From positions 62,001-126,000 of the forward strand of contig JADJOZ010000011.1 of NCBI GenBank assembly GCA_016713525.1: 64,000 bases of DNA, given 5' to 3'. The notes under the pieces were generated by a model. That model was given only the letters and a program-made list of their open reading frames with translations. It was not told the origin of the DNA and did not search any database. The position numbers were made by a program, and so were the translations under genes. Below are positions 37,815-49,178 of the stretch, one piece after another (within the stretch, counting starts at the first letter, position 1; the number at the start of each line of letters is the position of its first letter). Source of the stretch: Bacteroidota bacterium. GTDB taxonomy: Bacteria > Bacteroidota > Bacteroidia > AKYH767-A > OLB10.

Positions 37815-38381
37815 ATTATTATAACTTATTGGTTTAAAACTTAATATACAAAACCAGGCTTACATGACAACCTGCATTTATGTATCATTTTTTAGTAAAT
37901 TTACTTAATTAACAGGTGATTCAAAGTTATTAACAACTACTTTTGTAGAGCATTCAAAACTACTGGAAAATAACCAATTATAAAAGTGACTTATAAACAT
38001 GAAATTGGTTCATAACTAAATTTAGTGCTGATAACTACTAAGATCTTTTAGTTGACAATGCCGGATGTGAAATGGCTTAGATAAAAAAAAGTAAGATCCT
38101 AATAATAGTTGTTGAAAGTAATGGAATAAATGTGAACAATACTGTGAACATAATTCACACTAAAAACGGGTTGGAACTATTAACAAACAACAAGTCACCG
38201 ATCATGTTAATAAACATAAAAAAGATTACCATTCAATACTATAAGCTACTCATAACTCAATAACTGTTGTTAATAAGCGTTCATAACTGAGATATCAAAG
38301 AAAAAAGAAATAAACTTATACAGGATATGAACAGCTATACATTAATAACATTAAATCTTTAAAAAAATATATAATTATATA
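37815..38381. other. 567-base AT-rich spacer with DnaA-box-like repeats (candidate origin region)
   Basis: No gene is seen. TTATTAACA occurs at 37927-37935, and its complement TGTTAATAA at 38205-38213 and 38268-38276; CTATTAACA is at 38177-38185. TGTGAACA occurs twice (38131-38138 and 38143-38150), and CATAACT three times. TTATTAACA differs from the DnaA box TTATCCACA at two positions. Together with the parS-like cluster and mnmG this suggests an origin or replication-control region, but dnaA itself is not in the window and no perfect box is seen. Confidence 0.4.
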
Positions 38382-39385
38382 ATGATGATAGAAAGTGAGA
38401 TTTTGGAAGCTGTGAAAAAATTCGGATATTTGAATCAGCGAATCGATCCGGCGCTGGATTTGTTTGCGGAAATTGAAAAGTTAAAAAAGAAAAAAATGCA
38501 ATCATACTCGCCCATTATTACCAGGATGCTGATATTCAGGACATAGCCGATTACCGCGGCGATAGTCTGGGTCTGGCACAGCAAGCTGAGAAGACTACAG
38601 CCGATTTGATTGTTTTTGCCGGGGTGCATTTCATGGCTGAGACAGCCAAGTTACTCAATCCCAATAAGAAAGTTGTTTTACCCGATTTAAATGCCGGTTG
38701 TTCACTGGCCGATTCCTGTCCGCCGGAAGATTTTCGTAAATTCAAAGAATCACATCCCAATCACATTGTAATTTCATACATCAACTGTACTGCCGGTATC
38801 AAAGCACTCAGTGATATCATTTGCACCTCTTCTAACGCGATTAAAATAGTGGAGTCGGTTCCTGCAGACCAAAAGATAATTTTTGCACCTGACAAGAACC
38901 TGGGTGCTTATATCATGAAAAAAACCGGTCGTGACATGATCTTGTGGGACGGCGCCTGTATGGTGCATGAGATTTTTTCACTCGAAAAAATTATGAAGCT
39001 GAAACATCAGCATCCGAAAGCAAAAGTAATTGCACATCCCGAGTGTGAAGATCCTGTTTTGAAACAGGCCGATTTTATTGGAAGTACCACAGCATTGCTG
39101 AATTATACTTCACATAATCCCGCAGATGAATTTATAGTTGTCACCGAATCAGGCATCATCCATCAGATGCAGCTGGCGAATCCGCATAAGACCTTTATCC
39201 CGGCCCCACCGGAGAATAACTGTGCCTGCAACGATTGCCCGCATATGAAACTAAATACACTTGAGAAACTTTATCTTTGTATGAAGTACGAAGTTCCGGA
39301 AGTATTAATTCCCGAAGAACTGGCGGCAGATGCATTAAGACCTTTAAAAAGAATGTTGGAAATTTCAGCGAGTCACGGCCTATGA
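38382..39385 (+). CDS. nadA: Quinolinate synthase NadA, one frameshift
   Basis: It condenses iminoaspartate with dihydroxyacetone phosphate to quinolinate in NAD synthesis. The start reads MMIESEILEAVKKFGYLNQR; the frame breaks in the A-run at about 38491-38496, and one added A gives KNAIILAHYYQDADIQDIAD. The repaired protein has 334 residues. The three [4Fe-4S] ligands are seen in SYINCTAGIKALSD, AHPECEDPVL and NDCPHMKLNT, with further signatures VVLPDLNAGCSLAD and TESGIIHQ. The stop overlaps the next gene (ATGA). Loss of nadA would be unusual for a free-living cell, so a sequencing indel is inferred. Confidence 0.92.
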
Positions 39386-40926
39386 GACTATTATTAGTTT
39401 TTGCATTTTTACTTTCATTTGGAATTGTTACTGCCCAGGAAACGGGTACTGTAAATCCCAATGGTTTTAATATTTTTTATTATCCCAACGGTGCAAAAAG
39501 CAGTGAAGGAAATTTATTGAATGGTAAACCCGATGGAATATGGAAGGCCTATCATGAGAATGGTAATTTGAAATCGGAAGGAAACCGGGTGAGTGGTAGA
39601 TTAGAAGGTGCCTGGTCGTTTTTTTAATGAGGATGGGACACCGGCAGCAATCTATAATTATATTGGTGGCACCAAAAACGGAATTCAAAAAAGAATTTTA
39701 TTCTAATAAAACCATTCGTGCCGAAGAACCCATGGTGAATGGTGTGAAACAAGGAAGTAGCGAAATATTTTTCTGAAACCGGATATCTGATGAAAGAAGT
39801 GCCATTCGATAAAGGTGTTGAAAATGGTAATGGACGCAGTTATGATGAATCCGGAAATGTGATTAATCTTTCTATTTATAAGAATGGTTATCTGGTGAAA
39901 GATGAAAAAATAAACCGCAAAGATAAATTCAGTTTTAAGCAGGGAACGTGGAAAGAATTTTATCCGGATTTTGTTGTTAAGAAAGAATCCAATTATAAAG
40001 ATGATAAGTTGGAAGGACCGGTGAAGTATTATAATCCCGAAGGACAATTCACGAAGATGGATATTTTTAAAGATGGTGAATTGGTAATTGATAAAACAGC
40101 AAATGTAAAATTAGAAATCGACCGCGATTATCATGCCGGCGGAAGAGTGAAATCTTCTGTTAATATTATAGATGGAAAAAAACAAGGTGTTTACCGGGAA
40201 TATGATATTAAAGGAAATATTACATCATCGAAATTATACCGCGACAATGAAATCTATGCCGAAGGATTGGTAGATGAGAATATGAAATATCAGGGACCAT
40301 GGAAGTTTTATTATAAAAGCGGAAAGCTTCGTTCCGAAGGTAGCTTTAAAGATGGCAACCGCGATGGTGAATGGAAGTTTTACTATGAAAACGGTAAATT
40401 GGAGCAATCAGGAAAATATGTTTCCAACCTGCCTGATGGTGAATGGAAGTGGTACTTTATGAATGGAAAACTACTCCGCGAAGAATCCTATCTTAAAGGA
40501 AAAGAAGAGGGATACATGAAAGAATTTTCTGACACCGCAACTGTCATTGCAGAAGGAAATTATATTGAAGGCCGTCGTGACGGAGCCTGGAAGTTTTTCA
40601 GTGAGGCCTACACCGCACAAGGCTCTTATATTGATGGATTAGAAACCGGTAACTGGAAAGGCTATTTTTCAAATGGTAAATTAGCTTTTGAAGGTTCTTA
40701 TTTTGAAGGAAATGAAAATGGAGAACATCGCTATTATTACGATAATGGAAAAGTCAAACAAATCCGGAATTACAAATCTGGTTTGGCCGATGGCGAATGG
40801 AAATCGTACGATGTAACCGGAGAGCTGATTTTGACAACCACCTATATAGCAGGTGAAGAAGTAAAATTTGACGGCGCTAAAGTCGGGAAATTAATAGCAG
40901 CAGAGCTGCTGTCATTGGGTCATTAG
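39382..40926 (+). CDS. Secreted MORN-like repeat protein, three frameshifts
   Basis: The start ATG overlaps the nadA stop. Signal peptide 1-18 (ending VTAQ). The rest is made of about 16-20 MORN-variant repeats of the form 'YYENGKLxxEGxYxxGxxDGEWKxY' (FYYKSGKLRSEGSFKDGNRD, WKFYYENGKLEQSGKY). Three indels lie between 39619 and 39760: an extra T in the run 39619-39625, an extra A near 39687-39692 and an extra A in GGAAGTAG near 39752-39760. Removing them gives exactly 514 codons. Such exported antitoxin/MORN-like proteins are common in Bacteroidota; function unknown. The last residues (AAELLSLGH) are encoded by the first hairpin repeat downstream. Confidence 0.75.
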
Positions 40927-41300
40927 CAGCAGAGCTGCTGTCATTAGCGGCACAGCCGCTGTCATTAGGTCATTAATCGGCATGGCCGCATTTATGTCAT
41001 TAGGTCATTGGCAGTTCATCTAGCTTTTGATCTATAATGGTCATTTAAAATAATTTCTCCTGCATCGCCGCCAGCTTTAATTTTAATTAAATCCGCGTCT
41101 CCCTAACTCTGCGTTCAAAAAAATAAAGTCATTAGCAGCAGAGCTGCTGTCATTTGCGGCATAGCCGCTGTCATTGGGTCATTGAAAATAATTTCTCCCC
41201 ATCGCGTAAGCGCATTTCTCCGCGTCTCCCTAACTCTGCGTTCAATAAAATGTCATTAGCGGCAAAGCCGCTGTCATTGGGTCATTTGCGGCAGAGCCGC
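40896..41300. repeat. Field of short hairpins with covarying stems, locus 1
   Basis: Perfect 6-bp stems with 3-base loops: AGCAGC-AGA-GCTGCT at 40896-40910, 40925-40939 and 41134-41148; AGCGGC-ACA-GCCGCT at 40946-40960; GCGGC-ATA-GCCGC at 41156-41168; AGCGGC-AAA-GCCGCT at 41258-41272; GCGGC-AGA-GCCGC at 41288-41300; plus a degenerate copy near 40978. Each is followed by TGTCATT or GTCATT, often extended by GGGTCATT. Stem bases change in pairs while the purine-rich loop stays. The first copy encodes the last codons of the MORN-like gene. No gene is supported between 40927 and 41525. Confidence 0.85.
41047..41245. repeat. Duplicated spacer block within the hairpin field
   Basis: A 26-bp identical string (CCGCGTCTCCC, then TAACTCTGCGTTCAA) occurs at 41093-41118 and 41220-41245. 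Each is preceded by AAAATAATTTCTCC (41047-41060 and 41185-41198) and followed by a hairpin. The unit of block plus hairpins has therefore been duplicated. Confidence 0.75.
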
Positions 41301-41497
41301 GTCATTGGGTCATTAGCGTCAGAAATTTATTTCGTATCTGACATAAAAAGGTAACTATAATTACTTGATCATCAGCACAAAAGCTCTTTTAGAAGTATCA
41401 AATTATCTAATTGGGCAAAATAAGAATTAAAATTGCTTGAAATTTTCTTATTTTAAAAAATATGATTAAATAAGTACTATTAATAGAGCTTATTTTG

Positions 41498-41505
41498 TAT
41501 ATTTG
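41498..41505 (+). promoter_or_regulatory. -7 box for the AAA ATPase gene
   Basis: TATATTTG fits TAnnTTTG and ends 20 bases before ATG 41526. No clear -33 element. Confidence 0.4.
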
Positions 41506-41525
41506 TATTAAAATATGTGCTAATC

Positions 41526-42950
41526 ATGAATCTTAAGCCCATTTCTAAGCATTTAATCCTGGATAGATTAAATTTTGAAAATCCCTGGTGGATTCACGGA
41601 AAGATAGACGAAGATTATCAATTAAAGCCACGACGTCTATACTACAAGCTATTTTATTCATTGGTGTTCGAGTCTGATGTCAGAAGGGCCATAACTCTCA
41701 TGGGACCACGTCGGGTTGGAAAGACGGTAATGTTACATCATACCATTCAGGGATTACTGGACAATCATATTTCAGATAAAAAAATATGCTTTATAAACAT
41801 AGAAAATCCGGTATACCGCAATATTCCGTTGCATGAACTTTTCAGTTATGCCCGTGAAACTGTTGCTGATAATAATCCTGAAGACTGGTATGTATTTATT
41901 GACGAAATACAATATTTAAAAGATTGGGAGATTCATCTCAAAATTCTGGTTGACGATTATCCGTCAACCAAATTTATTGTTTCCGGTTCTGCAGCAGCAG
42001 CACTTAAATTAGGTAGTACTGAAAGTGGAGCGGGACGATTTACAGATTTCATGTTACCTCCTTTAACTTTTCAGGAGTATATGCATCTGAAAAAATTAGA
42101 CCATCTTTTAATTCCAACGGAACTAAAATGGGGAAACAAAATAATAGATTCTTTTTCGGCATTAAACATAAAAGAAGTAAATAAACATTTTGTAGACTAC
42201 ATTAACTATGGTGGCTATCCGGAAGTTATATTTTCTGATACTATAAAATCTAATCCCGGAAGATATATCAGAAGTGATATTGTTGATAAAGTATTATTGA
42301 AAGATTTGCCGGGTATGTATGGAATTCAAGATGTTCAGGAACTTAATTCCTTATTTACAAAACTTGCTTATTACAGTGGCAACGAAATCAGTCTGGAATC
42401 GTTAAGTAAAGTATCAGGTGTACCTAAGGCATTGCTAAAAAAGTACCTGACTTATCTGGAGGCAGCATTTCTGATTAAAATCGTGAAACGTATTGACCAA
42501 AATTCGAAAAGCTTTCAAAGAGATAATTTTTTTAAAGTATATCTCACAAATCCAAGTCTGAGAACTGCACTCTTCTCACCATTGTCACCTACAGACGAAG
42601 AGATGGGTGATATGGTTGAAACAGCAGTATTTTCTCAATGGATGCATCGTGATGATTTTATTCCTTATTATGCAAGATGGTCGAAAGGCGAAGTTGATTT
42701 AGTCAGATTAAGTAACAAAACCTTCAAACCTAAATGGGTAGTTGAAATAAAATGGAGTGACAACTATTTTGAAAATCCTAAAAAATTAAAAAGTCTGCTA
42801 AATTTTTGTGAAGCCAATAAACTCGAGCGCGCATTATCAACAACGGTAGATATTTCTGGTTCTAAAATAATTAAAGGTATTGAAATCGTTTACATTCCGG
42901 CTGCAGTTTATTGTTATATTGTTGCAAATAATACTTTGACTGAAAAGTAA
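41526..42950 (+). CDS. AAA_14/DUF4143 family ATPase
   Basis: 474 residues from ATG 41526; the in-frame GTG at 41517 is less likely. Walker A is MGPRRVGKT (about residue 60), Walker B WYVFIDEIQYLKDW and sensor FIVSGSAA; PLTFQEYMHL is the usual AAA_14 signature. The C-terminal DUF4143 part has a winged-helix stretch (SLSKVSGVPKALLKKYLTYLE) and a nuclease-like EVDLVR...WVVEIKWS core of PD-(D/E)xK shape. Family members are widespread, mobile and of unknown role. Isolated between repeats; intact frame. Confidence 0.85.
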   Translation: MNLKPISKHLILDRLNFENPWWIHGKIDEDYQLKPRRLYYKLFYSLVFESDVRRAITLMGPRRVGKTVMLHHTIQGLLDNHISDKKICFINIENPVYRNIPLHELFSYARETVADNNPEDWYVFIDEIQYLKDWEIHLKILVDDYPSTKFIVSGSAAAALKLGSTESGAGRFTDFMLPPLTFQEYMHLKKLDHLLIPTELKWGNKIIDSFSALNIKEVNKHFVDYINYGGYPEVIFSDTIKSNPGRYIRSDIVDKVLLKDLPGMYGIQDVQELNSLFTKLAYYSGNEISLESLSKVSGVPKALLKKYLTYLEAAFLIKIVKRIDQNSKSFQRDNFFKVYLTNPSLRTALFSPLSPTDEEMGDMVETAVFSQWMHRDDFIPYYARWSKGEVDLVRLSNKTFKPKWVVEIKWSDNYFENPKKLKSLLNFCEANKLERALSTTVDISGSKIIKGIEIVYIPAAVYCYIVANNTLTEK

Positions 42951-43179
42951 ATATTGATAGTATTTTTACTCTTAGTATTATTGATTTCTGAAATGGGAGA
43001 GGAATAAACACCATTTTACTTAGTGGCCAATTCCAGTTTCGCCCCTCATTTTCACCTCATTGTAACCTTTTGAAGTCGTTTGCAGTTAAAAACGGTGTTG
43101 TATTGAAGACTGTCGGGAACGATTATTTAATACAATGATTATCAGCGAATTAAGACAATCATCTTAAACAAAAACCATT

Positions 43180-45338
43180 ATGAAACGAATTTTTTCGGGA
43201 GCTGCCCTTCTGGTTATCTTGTTAAATCTGTTTACCGGACTTGCGGTAGCACAGAGTAACAGTCCGTTGGTTAAAGCTGAAAAGTTGTACAAACTTTTTG
43301 CATTCCATGAAGCCATTGAAGAGTACGAAAAAGTACTTGCCGCAGATCCGACTAACGCTGTGGCTATACGTAATATAGCAGATTGCTACCGCCAGACCAA
43401 CAATTCGGAAAAGGCGGAGGTTTATTATGCTAAAGTAGTTAAGCTGGCCGATGCGAAACCAATCGACAAACTGCTGTATGCGCAATCGCTGATGTACAAT
43501 GCAAAATACGACGATGCGAAAAAAATATTTGCGGAGTATTCTACAGTTGCATCAACCGATGAGCGTGCTAAGAATGCGATGGAAGCCATCAATAAAATGG
43601 ATTCCTTTTTTCAGGATAGTTCACGCACCAGAATTTCTAAGATATTAGTCAATTCCGATAAAGCCGATTTCTCTCCTGTATTTTATCGCGAGGGAGTAGT
43701 ATTTGTTTCATCGCGTGAAGCAGGTGCTAAGGACAAAATGCACACATGGACAGGAAACGCATTTCTTACCTTATATTATGCTAAAGGTAAAGAATCAAAT
43801 CTTCGTTCACCGGAATTATTTATCCGTGAATTCCAGAGTAAATTTAATGATGGTCCCGTTTGCTTTGATAAAGAAGGCAATGAAATGTACCTTACCAGAA
43901 ACCATGAAACGGTTTCGAATAAGGCCGATAAAATTGTTAAACTGAAAATTGTAAAATCGAAACTGGTAGAAGGCAAGTGGGATGATCCATCTGAATTCCC
44001 TTTCAACAGCCGCGAATACAATACCGCACACGCCTGCTTAAGTGCAGATGGTAAGCGCCTCTATTTTGCATCCGATATGCCCGGTACACTGGGTGGCATG
44101 GACATATTTTATGCCGATAAAAATGAAAGTGGTTGGGATGCACCTGTGAATCTTGGAAATAAAGTGAATACCAAAGGAAATGAATTGTTTCCTTTTATTA
44201 CAGATGATAATATCCTCTATTTTGCTTCCAACGGTTTGGTTGGAATGGGTGGACTCGATATTTACGAAAGCACTTACAAAGATGGAAAGCGCTCAGAGCC
44301 GCGTAACATGGGTTATCCTGTGAATACGCACAAAGATGATTTTGGTCTGGTGCTTAATAAAGAAGGTGAAAAAGGATATCTTGCTTCTAACCGTAATGGT
44401 GGAAAAGGTGATGATGATATTTATGCAGTTGAAATTCTGAAATCGATTGTCGTAGCCGGAAAAGTAACCGATAAGAAAACCGGCAATCCTATTGAAGGCG
44501 CCGATGTAATTCTGAAAGATAAATCAGGAAAAGAAATTGCAAGAACTTTGGCTAAAGCCGATGGTACCTACGAGTTTCCATTAGAGTTCGACAAAGAATA
44601 CACCGTACTTGCAACCAAGACCGATTACTCTAAAGAAGAAAAACCGGTATCGACCATTAACGTTCGCACCAGCAAAATAACAGTCGATTTCCAACTAGAA
44701 AAATTAAGCTTTGCAGTAGAAGGAATTGTATCCGACCGCGAAACTACCGTACCATTACAAGGAGCGAAAGTAGTGTTGCTTAACCGCGATGGTAAAGAAT
44801 TGGCTAATGCAACTACAGCAGCCGATGGTTACTACTATTTTAAACTTGAAGCTGAAAGCGAATATCGTGTTAAAGCATCTAAAGAAGGCTATTTCTCGAA
44901 GAGTGAAATGGTAAGTACTGTTGGTAAAAAGCAGGTGTAATTAAAAAGGATCTGCCACTTGAGAAATTAGTACTTAACAAACCAATTCGTCTCGATAACA
45001 TTTACTATTACCTGGCGAAATGGAATATCAGGCCCGATGCAGCAAAAGAACTTGATAAGCTTGTACAAATATTAAAAGATAATCCGACTATCGTAATCGA
45101 GTTGGGATCACACACCGATTGCAGAGCGAGTGATGCGTACAACTGGGACTTATCGGATAAACGTGCGAAGTCTGCAGCCAAATACATAGTTGAGGTTGGT
45201 GGCATTGAAAAATCGAGAATTACCGGTAAAGGATATGGTGAAACGATGCTTATTAACCGTTGTGCAAACAATGTAAAATGCTCTGAAGCTGAACATCAGG
45301 AAAATCGACGAACTGAATTTAAAGTATTGAAGTTTTGA
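43180..45338 (+). CDS. PorE-like T9SS component: TPR, propeller, regulatory-like and OmpA domains, one frameshift
   Basis: Signal peptide 1-24 (ending AVAQ). TPR repeats occupy about residues 30-125, a PD40/WD40-like propeller about 150-420 (ACLSADGKRLYFASDMPGTL, GGLDIYES, GYLASNRNGGKGDDDIY), and two carboxypeptidase-regulatory-like domains about 430-585. One A missing from the run before GCAGGTG (near 44928) causes the stop at 44938. The repaired frame continues VIKKDLPLEKLVLNKPIRLD into an OmpA domain (VIELGSHTDCRAS, GKGYGETMLINRC, RRTEFKVLKF), 719 residues in all. This order matches PorE of Porphyromonas gingivalis, which links the T9SS to peptidoglycan. Confidence 0.85.
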
Positions 45339-45383
45339 TAAGCGTATTTAGTACGCGTTCATTATAAAGATTCCATTCCCCCC

Positions 45384-45410
45384 TCCCGCCTCGGCGGGAT
45401 TTTTCTTTTT
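45384..45410 (+). terminator. Intrinsic terminator after the PorE-like gene
   Basis: TCCCGC (45384-45389) pairs with GCGGGA (45394-45399) around CTCG and is followed by a T-rich run. It lies 46 bases after the stop. Confidence 0.8.
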
Positions 45411-45412
45411 TG

Positions 45413-45447
45413 AGTGACAAGTGGCAAGTGACAAGTAGCAAGTGAGG
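45413..45447. repeat. Short direct repeats (CAAGT units)
   Basis: The motif GTGACAAGTGGCAAGTGACA, followed by AGTAGCAAGTGAG, is a chain of 10-bp variants of AGTGACAAGT. Low-complexity spacer repeat with no gene. Confidence 0.6.
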
Positions 45448-45574
45448 TTTCTTAGTAGAATGATATGACTGCATTAAGTTGAAAGATCGCTATGAGTCCA
45501 CCAGCTGGCCACACCATAGAAATCCTGGAACATGGAGCTTTAACGGAGAAAAAACTTGGATAAGCATAAGTTTG

Positions 45575-45599
45575 TTAAAGAGAATAGTCATCTCTTTAA
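45575..45599 (-). terminator. Hairpin downstream of T9SS triplicate copy 1
   Basis: TTAAAGAGA and TCTCTTTAA form a perfect 9-bp stem with a 7-base loop, 10 bases past the minus-strand stop. No U-tract follows, so it may act as an mRNA end stabiliser rather than a classical terminator. Confidence 0.45.
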
Positions 45600-45608
45600 G
45601 TTTAAGCA

Positions 45609-47326
45609 TTATTGCTTAACAAATTTTAGTGTAACAGCATTTTCATTATCGTTTACTTTAATAAAATACACACCGCTGGATAATTTACTAATATTAATAG
45701 TAGTTTGATTTTGTGCTTCGCTAAGATTGCTGGTGAATACTGTTTGTCCCATTGTATTTAAAATGGTAATGGTTGAATTTTTAAACCCAGTTGTTTGCAG
45801 GTTGATGTGGTTTGTAGCAGGATTTGGAAATAGTTTTAGTTGAACAGATGAAGCTGCTAAGTCTTCATCTAGCCCCACACTGCATTGTAAACCATATTTA
45901 GCAATAAACCCATCGGTATAACCACCGGCACTAGTAATTTGGTTACCATTAAAAATTAGTGGACCATCAAAACCACCTGCAACTAAGATGTTATCTGTGG
46001 CATCTAGTGTAGTACACAAAGGGTATGTATTAGAACTAAGCCCTTCTAAAAATTGCGCGCTTTGCCAGCTACCTGCCGTATCTATTTCGGCAATGTACAA
46101 ACCTGAGCCTAATGGGCTGTTGATTGATGTGCTACCAAAATTAGCAATGCCTGAAAAATTACCGCTGATATATAAAGAGGAGTTGTTTGAAGATACAGCA
46201 ATGCCTCCTGAGCAACTAAACGGATATTGACTTGAACTACCTTTAGCCCAAATAATTTGACCATTGGTATTTAATTTAATTACGTAAGGGAAATTATTAT
46301 TAGACTGTGAGTTGATTAGAGTATCATTACCAACAATACCTTGCCTACCATTGGCGGCAACATATAAATAATTATCTTTAATAGTTATTCCGAAAGGTAT
46401 ATTCAGAATGCTGTCGTTAATGACAATTTGTTGTATCCATTGAAGTGAACCAGAGGGATTGAATTTGGCTATGAACATATCGGCAGTGGAAAAACCCGGA
46501 TTGCTTTGTTTATATAGTATCTGCCCACCAACTTCAATGGAATCAGAATTGAAATAACCAGTGACATATTGGTTTGAAAGATTATCCAAAATATAATCTT
46601 TGTATGAAAACAATCCCCAATTGCTACTGCTTATTGTGTTAACTTGCAGTAAATTTCCTGCTGTATCAAATTCACTAATGTAAATTCCACGAGTATTGAT
46701 AGAATCACCAGACCAAAAGGCTCCGGCTACAGGCAGATTAAAAAGTACAGTTGGGTTACCGTTAGGGGTTAAATTTAATTTGTATGGTAAGGAACCGGTA
46801 TTAAATGAACCTGTATTAGGAGCAGCCCATTTAACCCAAAGCAAGTTTCCGCTTGTGTCCATCTTACAGAGAAACATATCATTTACATCATCTATAATCG
46901 TATCACCCATAAAATTGCAATAGGATGAAAATGGTGATGAATAAACTTCTCCAGTTACGTATAGATGCCCAAAATTATCAAGCACTAAACTCATGGCATC
47001 ATCACCATAGTCAAAATTACCCGCAGTTTTTACCCACAACAAATTGCCTAAGCAGTTAAATTTGGCTACAAAAATGTCGTAACCACCAAAAGATGTAATA
47101 GGCGTACCATTAATAGTAGGGCTACCCTGTCCAATAAACCTACCACAAACATATACATTACCGGCACTGTCGGTCACCATGTCAGCTACTTGTTCGTCTG
47201 GAATGTCAGGGTTTATAGCTTGCCCGCCACCGCCGATAGTACTGAACCATTGCCAACTTTGAGCATAGGAAAATGGAATATTGAAAATTAAATATTGAAA
47301 AAAATTAGAACGAAAAACTTTTTCAT
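45609..47326 (-). CDS. T9SS type A SBBP-like propeller protein, tandem copy 1, one frameshift
   Basis: The start is the ATG at 47326: the signal peptide is in another frame because the A-run near 47297-47303 is one base shorter than in copy 2. Repaired length 572 residues. Blades follow the SBBP pattern: DSAGNVYVCGRF, DIFVAKFNCLGNLLWVK and DNFGHLYVTGEV. The C-terminal sorting domain has LKLFPNPATNHINL, ILNTMGQTVF and SSGVYFIKV. The N-terminal about 265 and C-terminal about 105 residues are nearly identical to copies 2 and 3; the centre (bases about 45976-46525) is not. Surface-exposed role inferred; function unknown. Confidence 0.85.
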
Positions 47327-47361
47327 GATAGTAAGTTAGTTAAGGAGTTGCCTTCATAAAA

Positions 47362-47409
47362 TTATTTAATAAAAGCTAATTGTTTTATCAACGGCTCACC
47401 ACCGGCATC
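47362..47409 (-). pseudogene. Relic of a T9SS domain end between copies 1 and 2
   Basis: On the minus strand the frame reads DAGGEPLIKQLAFIK then stop, like the basic tail of a type A sorting domain. It is repeated at 49179-49226, so it belongs to the duplicated unit. Confidence 0.4.
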
Positions 47410-47423
47410 ATTAATTTTACTCC

Positions 47424-49143
47424 TTATTGCTTAACAAATTTTAGAGTAACCGTATTTTCATTATCGTTTACTTTAATAAAATACACACCGCTGGATAATT
47501 TACTAATATTAATAGTAGTTTGATTTTGTATTGCGCTAAGATTGCTGGTGAATACTGTTTGTCCCATTGTATTTAAAATGGTAATGGTTGAATTTTTAAA
47601 CCCAGTTGTTTGCAGGTTGATGAGGTTTGTAGCGGGATTTGGAAATAGTTTTAGTTGAACAGATGAAGCTGCTAAGTCTTCATCTAGCCCCACACTGCAT
47701 TGTAAACCATATTTAGCAATAAACCCATCGGTATAACCACCGGCACTAGTAATTTGGTTACCATTAAAAATTAGCGGACCATCAAAACCACCGGCTACCA
47801 GGATGTTGCCGTAAATATCGGTTTCTGTGCAGAGAGGAATGTTGAAAGTGCTTAAGCCTTCAATAGATAACACTTGAACCCAATTACCGGATGTATCAAT
47901 GCTTGCAACAAACACTGCGCCACCATTAGGACTTGATACAGTAAGATTACCGAAAAAACCGGTAAGCCCATACTGGCCTGCGTATACTAAATTGCCATCG
48001 GGATCAAGCGATAATTTTCCAGTAGGACTGGTGGCAAATTGATGTTGAGAGTTTCGCGCCCAAACGATGTTGCCAGCCGTATCAAGCATAAGAATAACAG
48101 GCACACCCTGGTTGCTTATATTTTGGACAGTGTCAACTCCTAAGACTACTCCGGGGTATGGTAATTAAGCCAACTCCTATCAGTCTGTCAGAAACCTTTA
48201 CAAGGCTAAAAGTTCGTGCATAGCTGCCACCAACCTGCCCAATTTGCTTTATCCATTTAAGTGAACCTGCTGAGTCAAATTTGGCAACAAAAGCATCGTA
48301 ATCGTTTAGTGCATTTGTCCCAATGCTGTAAATTGTTTGACCGCCAACTTCTACTGAATCAGAATTGAAATAACCAGTGACATATTGGTTTGAAAGATTA
48401 TCCAAAATATAATCTTTGTATGAAAACAATCCCCAATTGCTACTGCTTATTGTGTTAACTTGCAGTAAATTTCCTGCTGTATCAAATTCACTAATGTAAA
48501 TTCCACGTGTATTAATAGAATCACCAGACCAAAAGGCTCCGGCTACAGGCAGATTAAAAAGTACAGTTGGGTTACCGTTAGGGGTTAAATTTAATTTGTA
48601 AGGTAAGGAACCGGTATTAAATGAACCTGTATTAGGAGCAGCCCATTTAACCCAAAGCAAGTTTCCGCTTGTGTCCATCTTACAGAGAAACATATCATTT
48701 ACATCATCTATAATCGTATCACCCATAAAATTGCAATAGGATGAAAATGGTGATGAATAAACTTCTCCAGTTACATATAGATGCCCAAAATTATCAAGCA
48801 CTAAACTCATGGCATCATCACCATAATCAAAATTACCCGCAGTTTTTACCCACAACAAATTACCTGCACAATTAAATTTTGCTACAAAAATGTCGTAACC
48901 ACCAAAAGATGTAATAGGCGTACCATTAATAGTAGGGCTACCCTGTCCAATAAACCTTCCACAAACATACACATTACCAGCACTGTCGGTAACCATGTCA
49001 GCTACTTGTTCGTCTGGAATGTCAGGGTTTATAGCCTGCCCGCCACCGCCGATAGTACTGAACCATTGCCAACTTTGAGCATAGGAAAATGGAATATTGA
49101 AAATTAAATATTGAAAAAAAATTAGAACGAAAAACTTTTTCAT
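47424..49143 (-). CDS. T9SS type A SBBP-like propeller protein, tandem copy 2, one frameshift
   Basis: Signal peptide 1-22 (ending SYAQ). The frame is broken at the G-run 48153-48156; removing one base gives LITIPGVVLGVDTVQ and 572 residues, the same as the sister copies. Domain order as in copy 1: SBBP blades, variable centre (bases about 47790-48345), type A sorting domain. The centre is closer to copy 3 than to copy 1 (shared WIKQIGQ-GG-A, NQGV-VIL-LD-AGN, and WAR). Confidence 0.85.
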
Positions 49144-49178
49144 GATAGTAAGTTAGTTAAAGAGTTGCCTTCATAAAA

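Noticed and set aside
41154..41354. 66-codon plus-strand gene
   Set aside because: It is composed of the hairpin repeats and the duplicated 26-bp block translated in frame.
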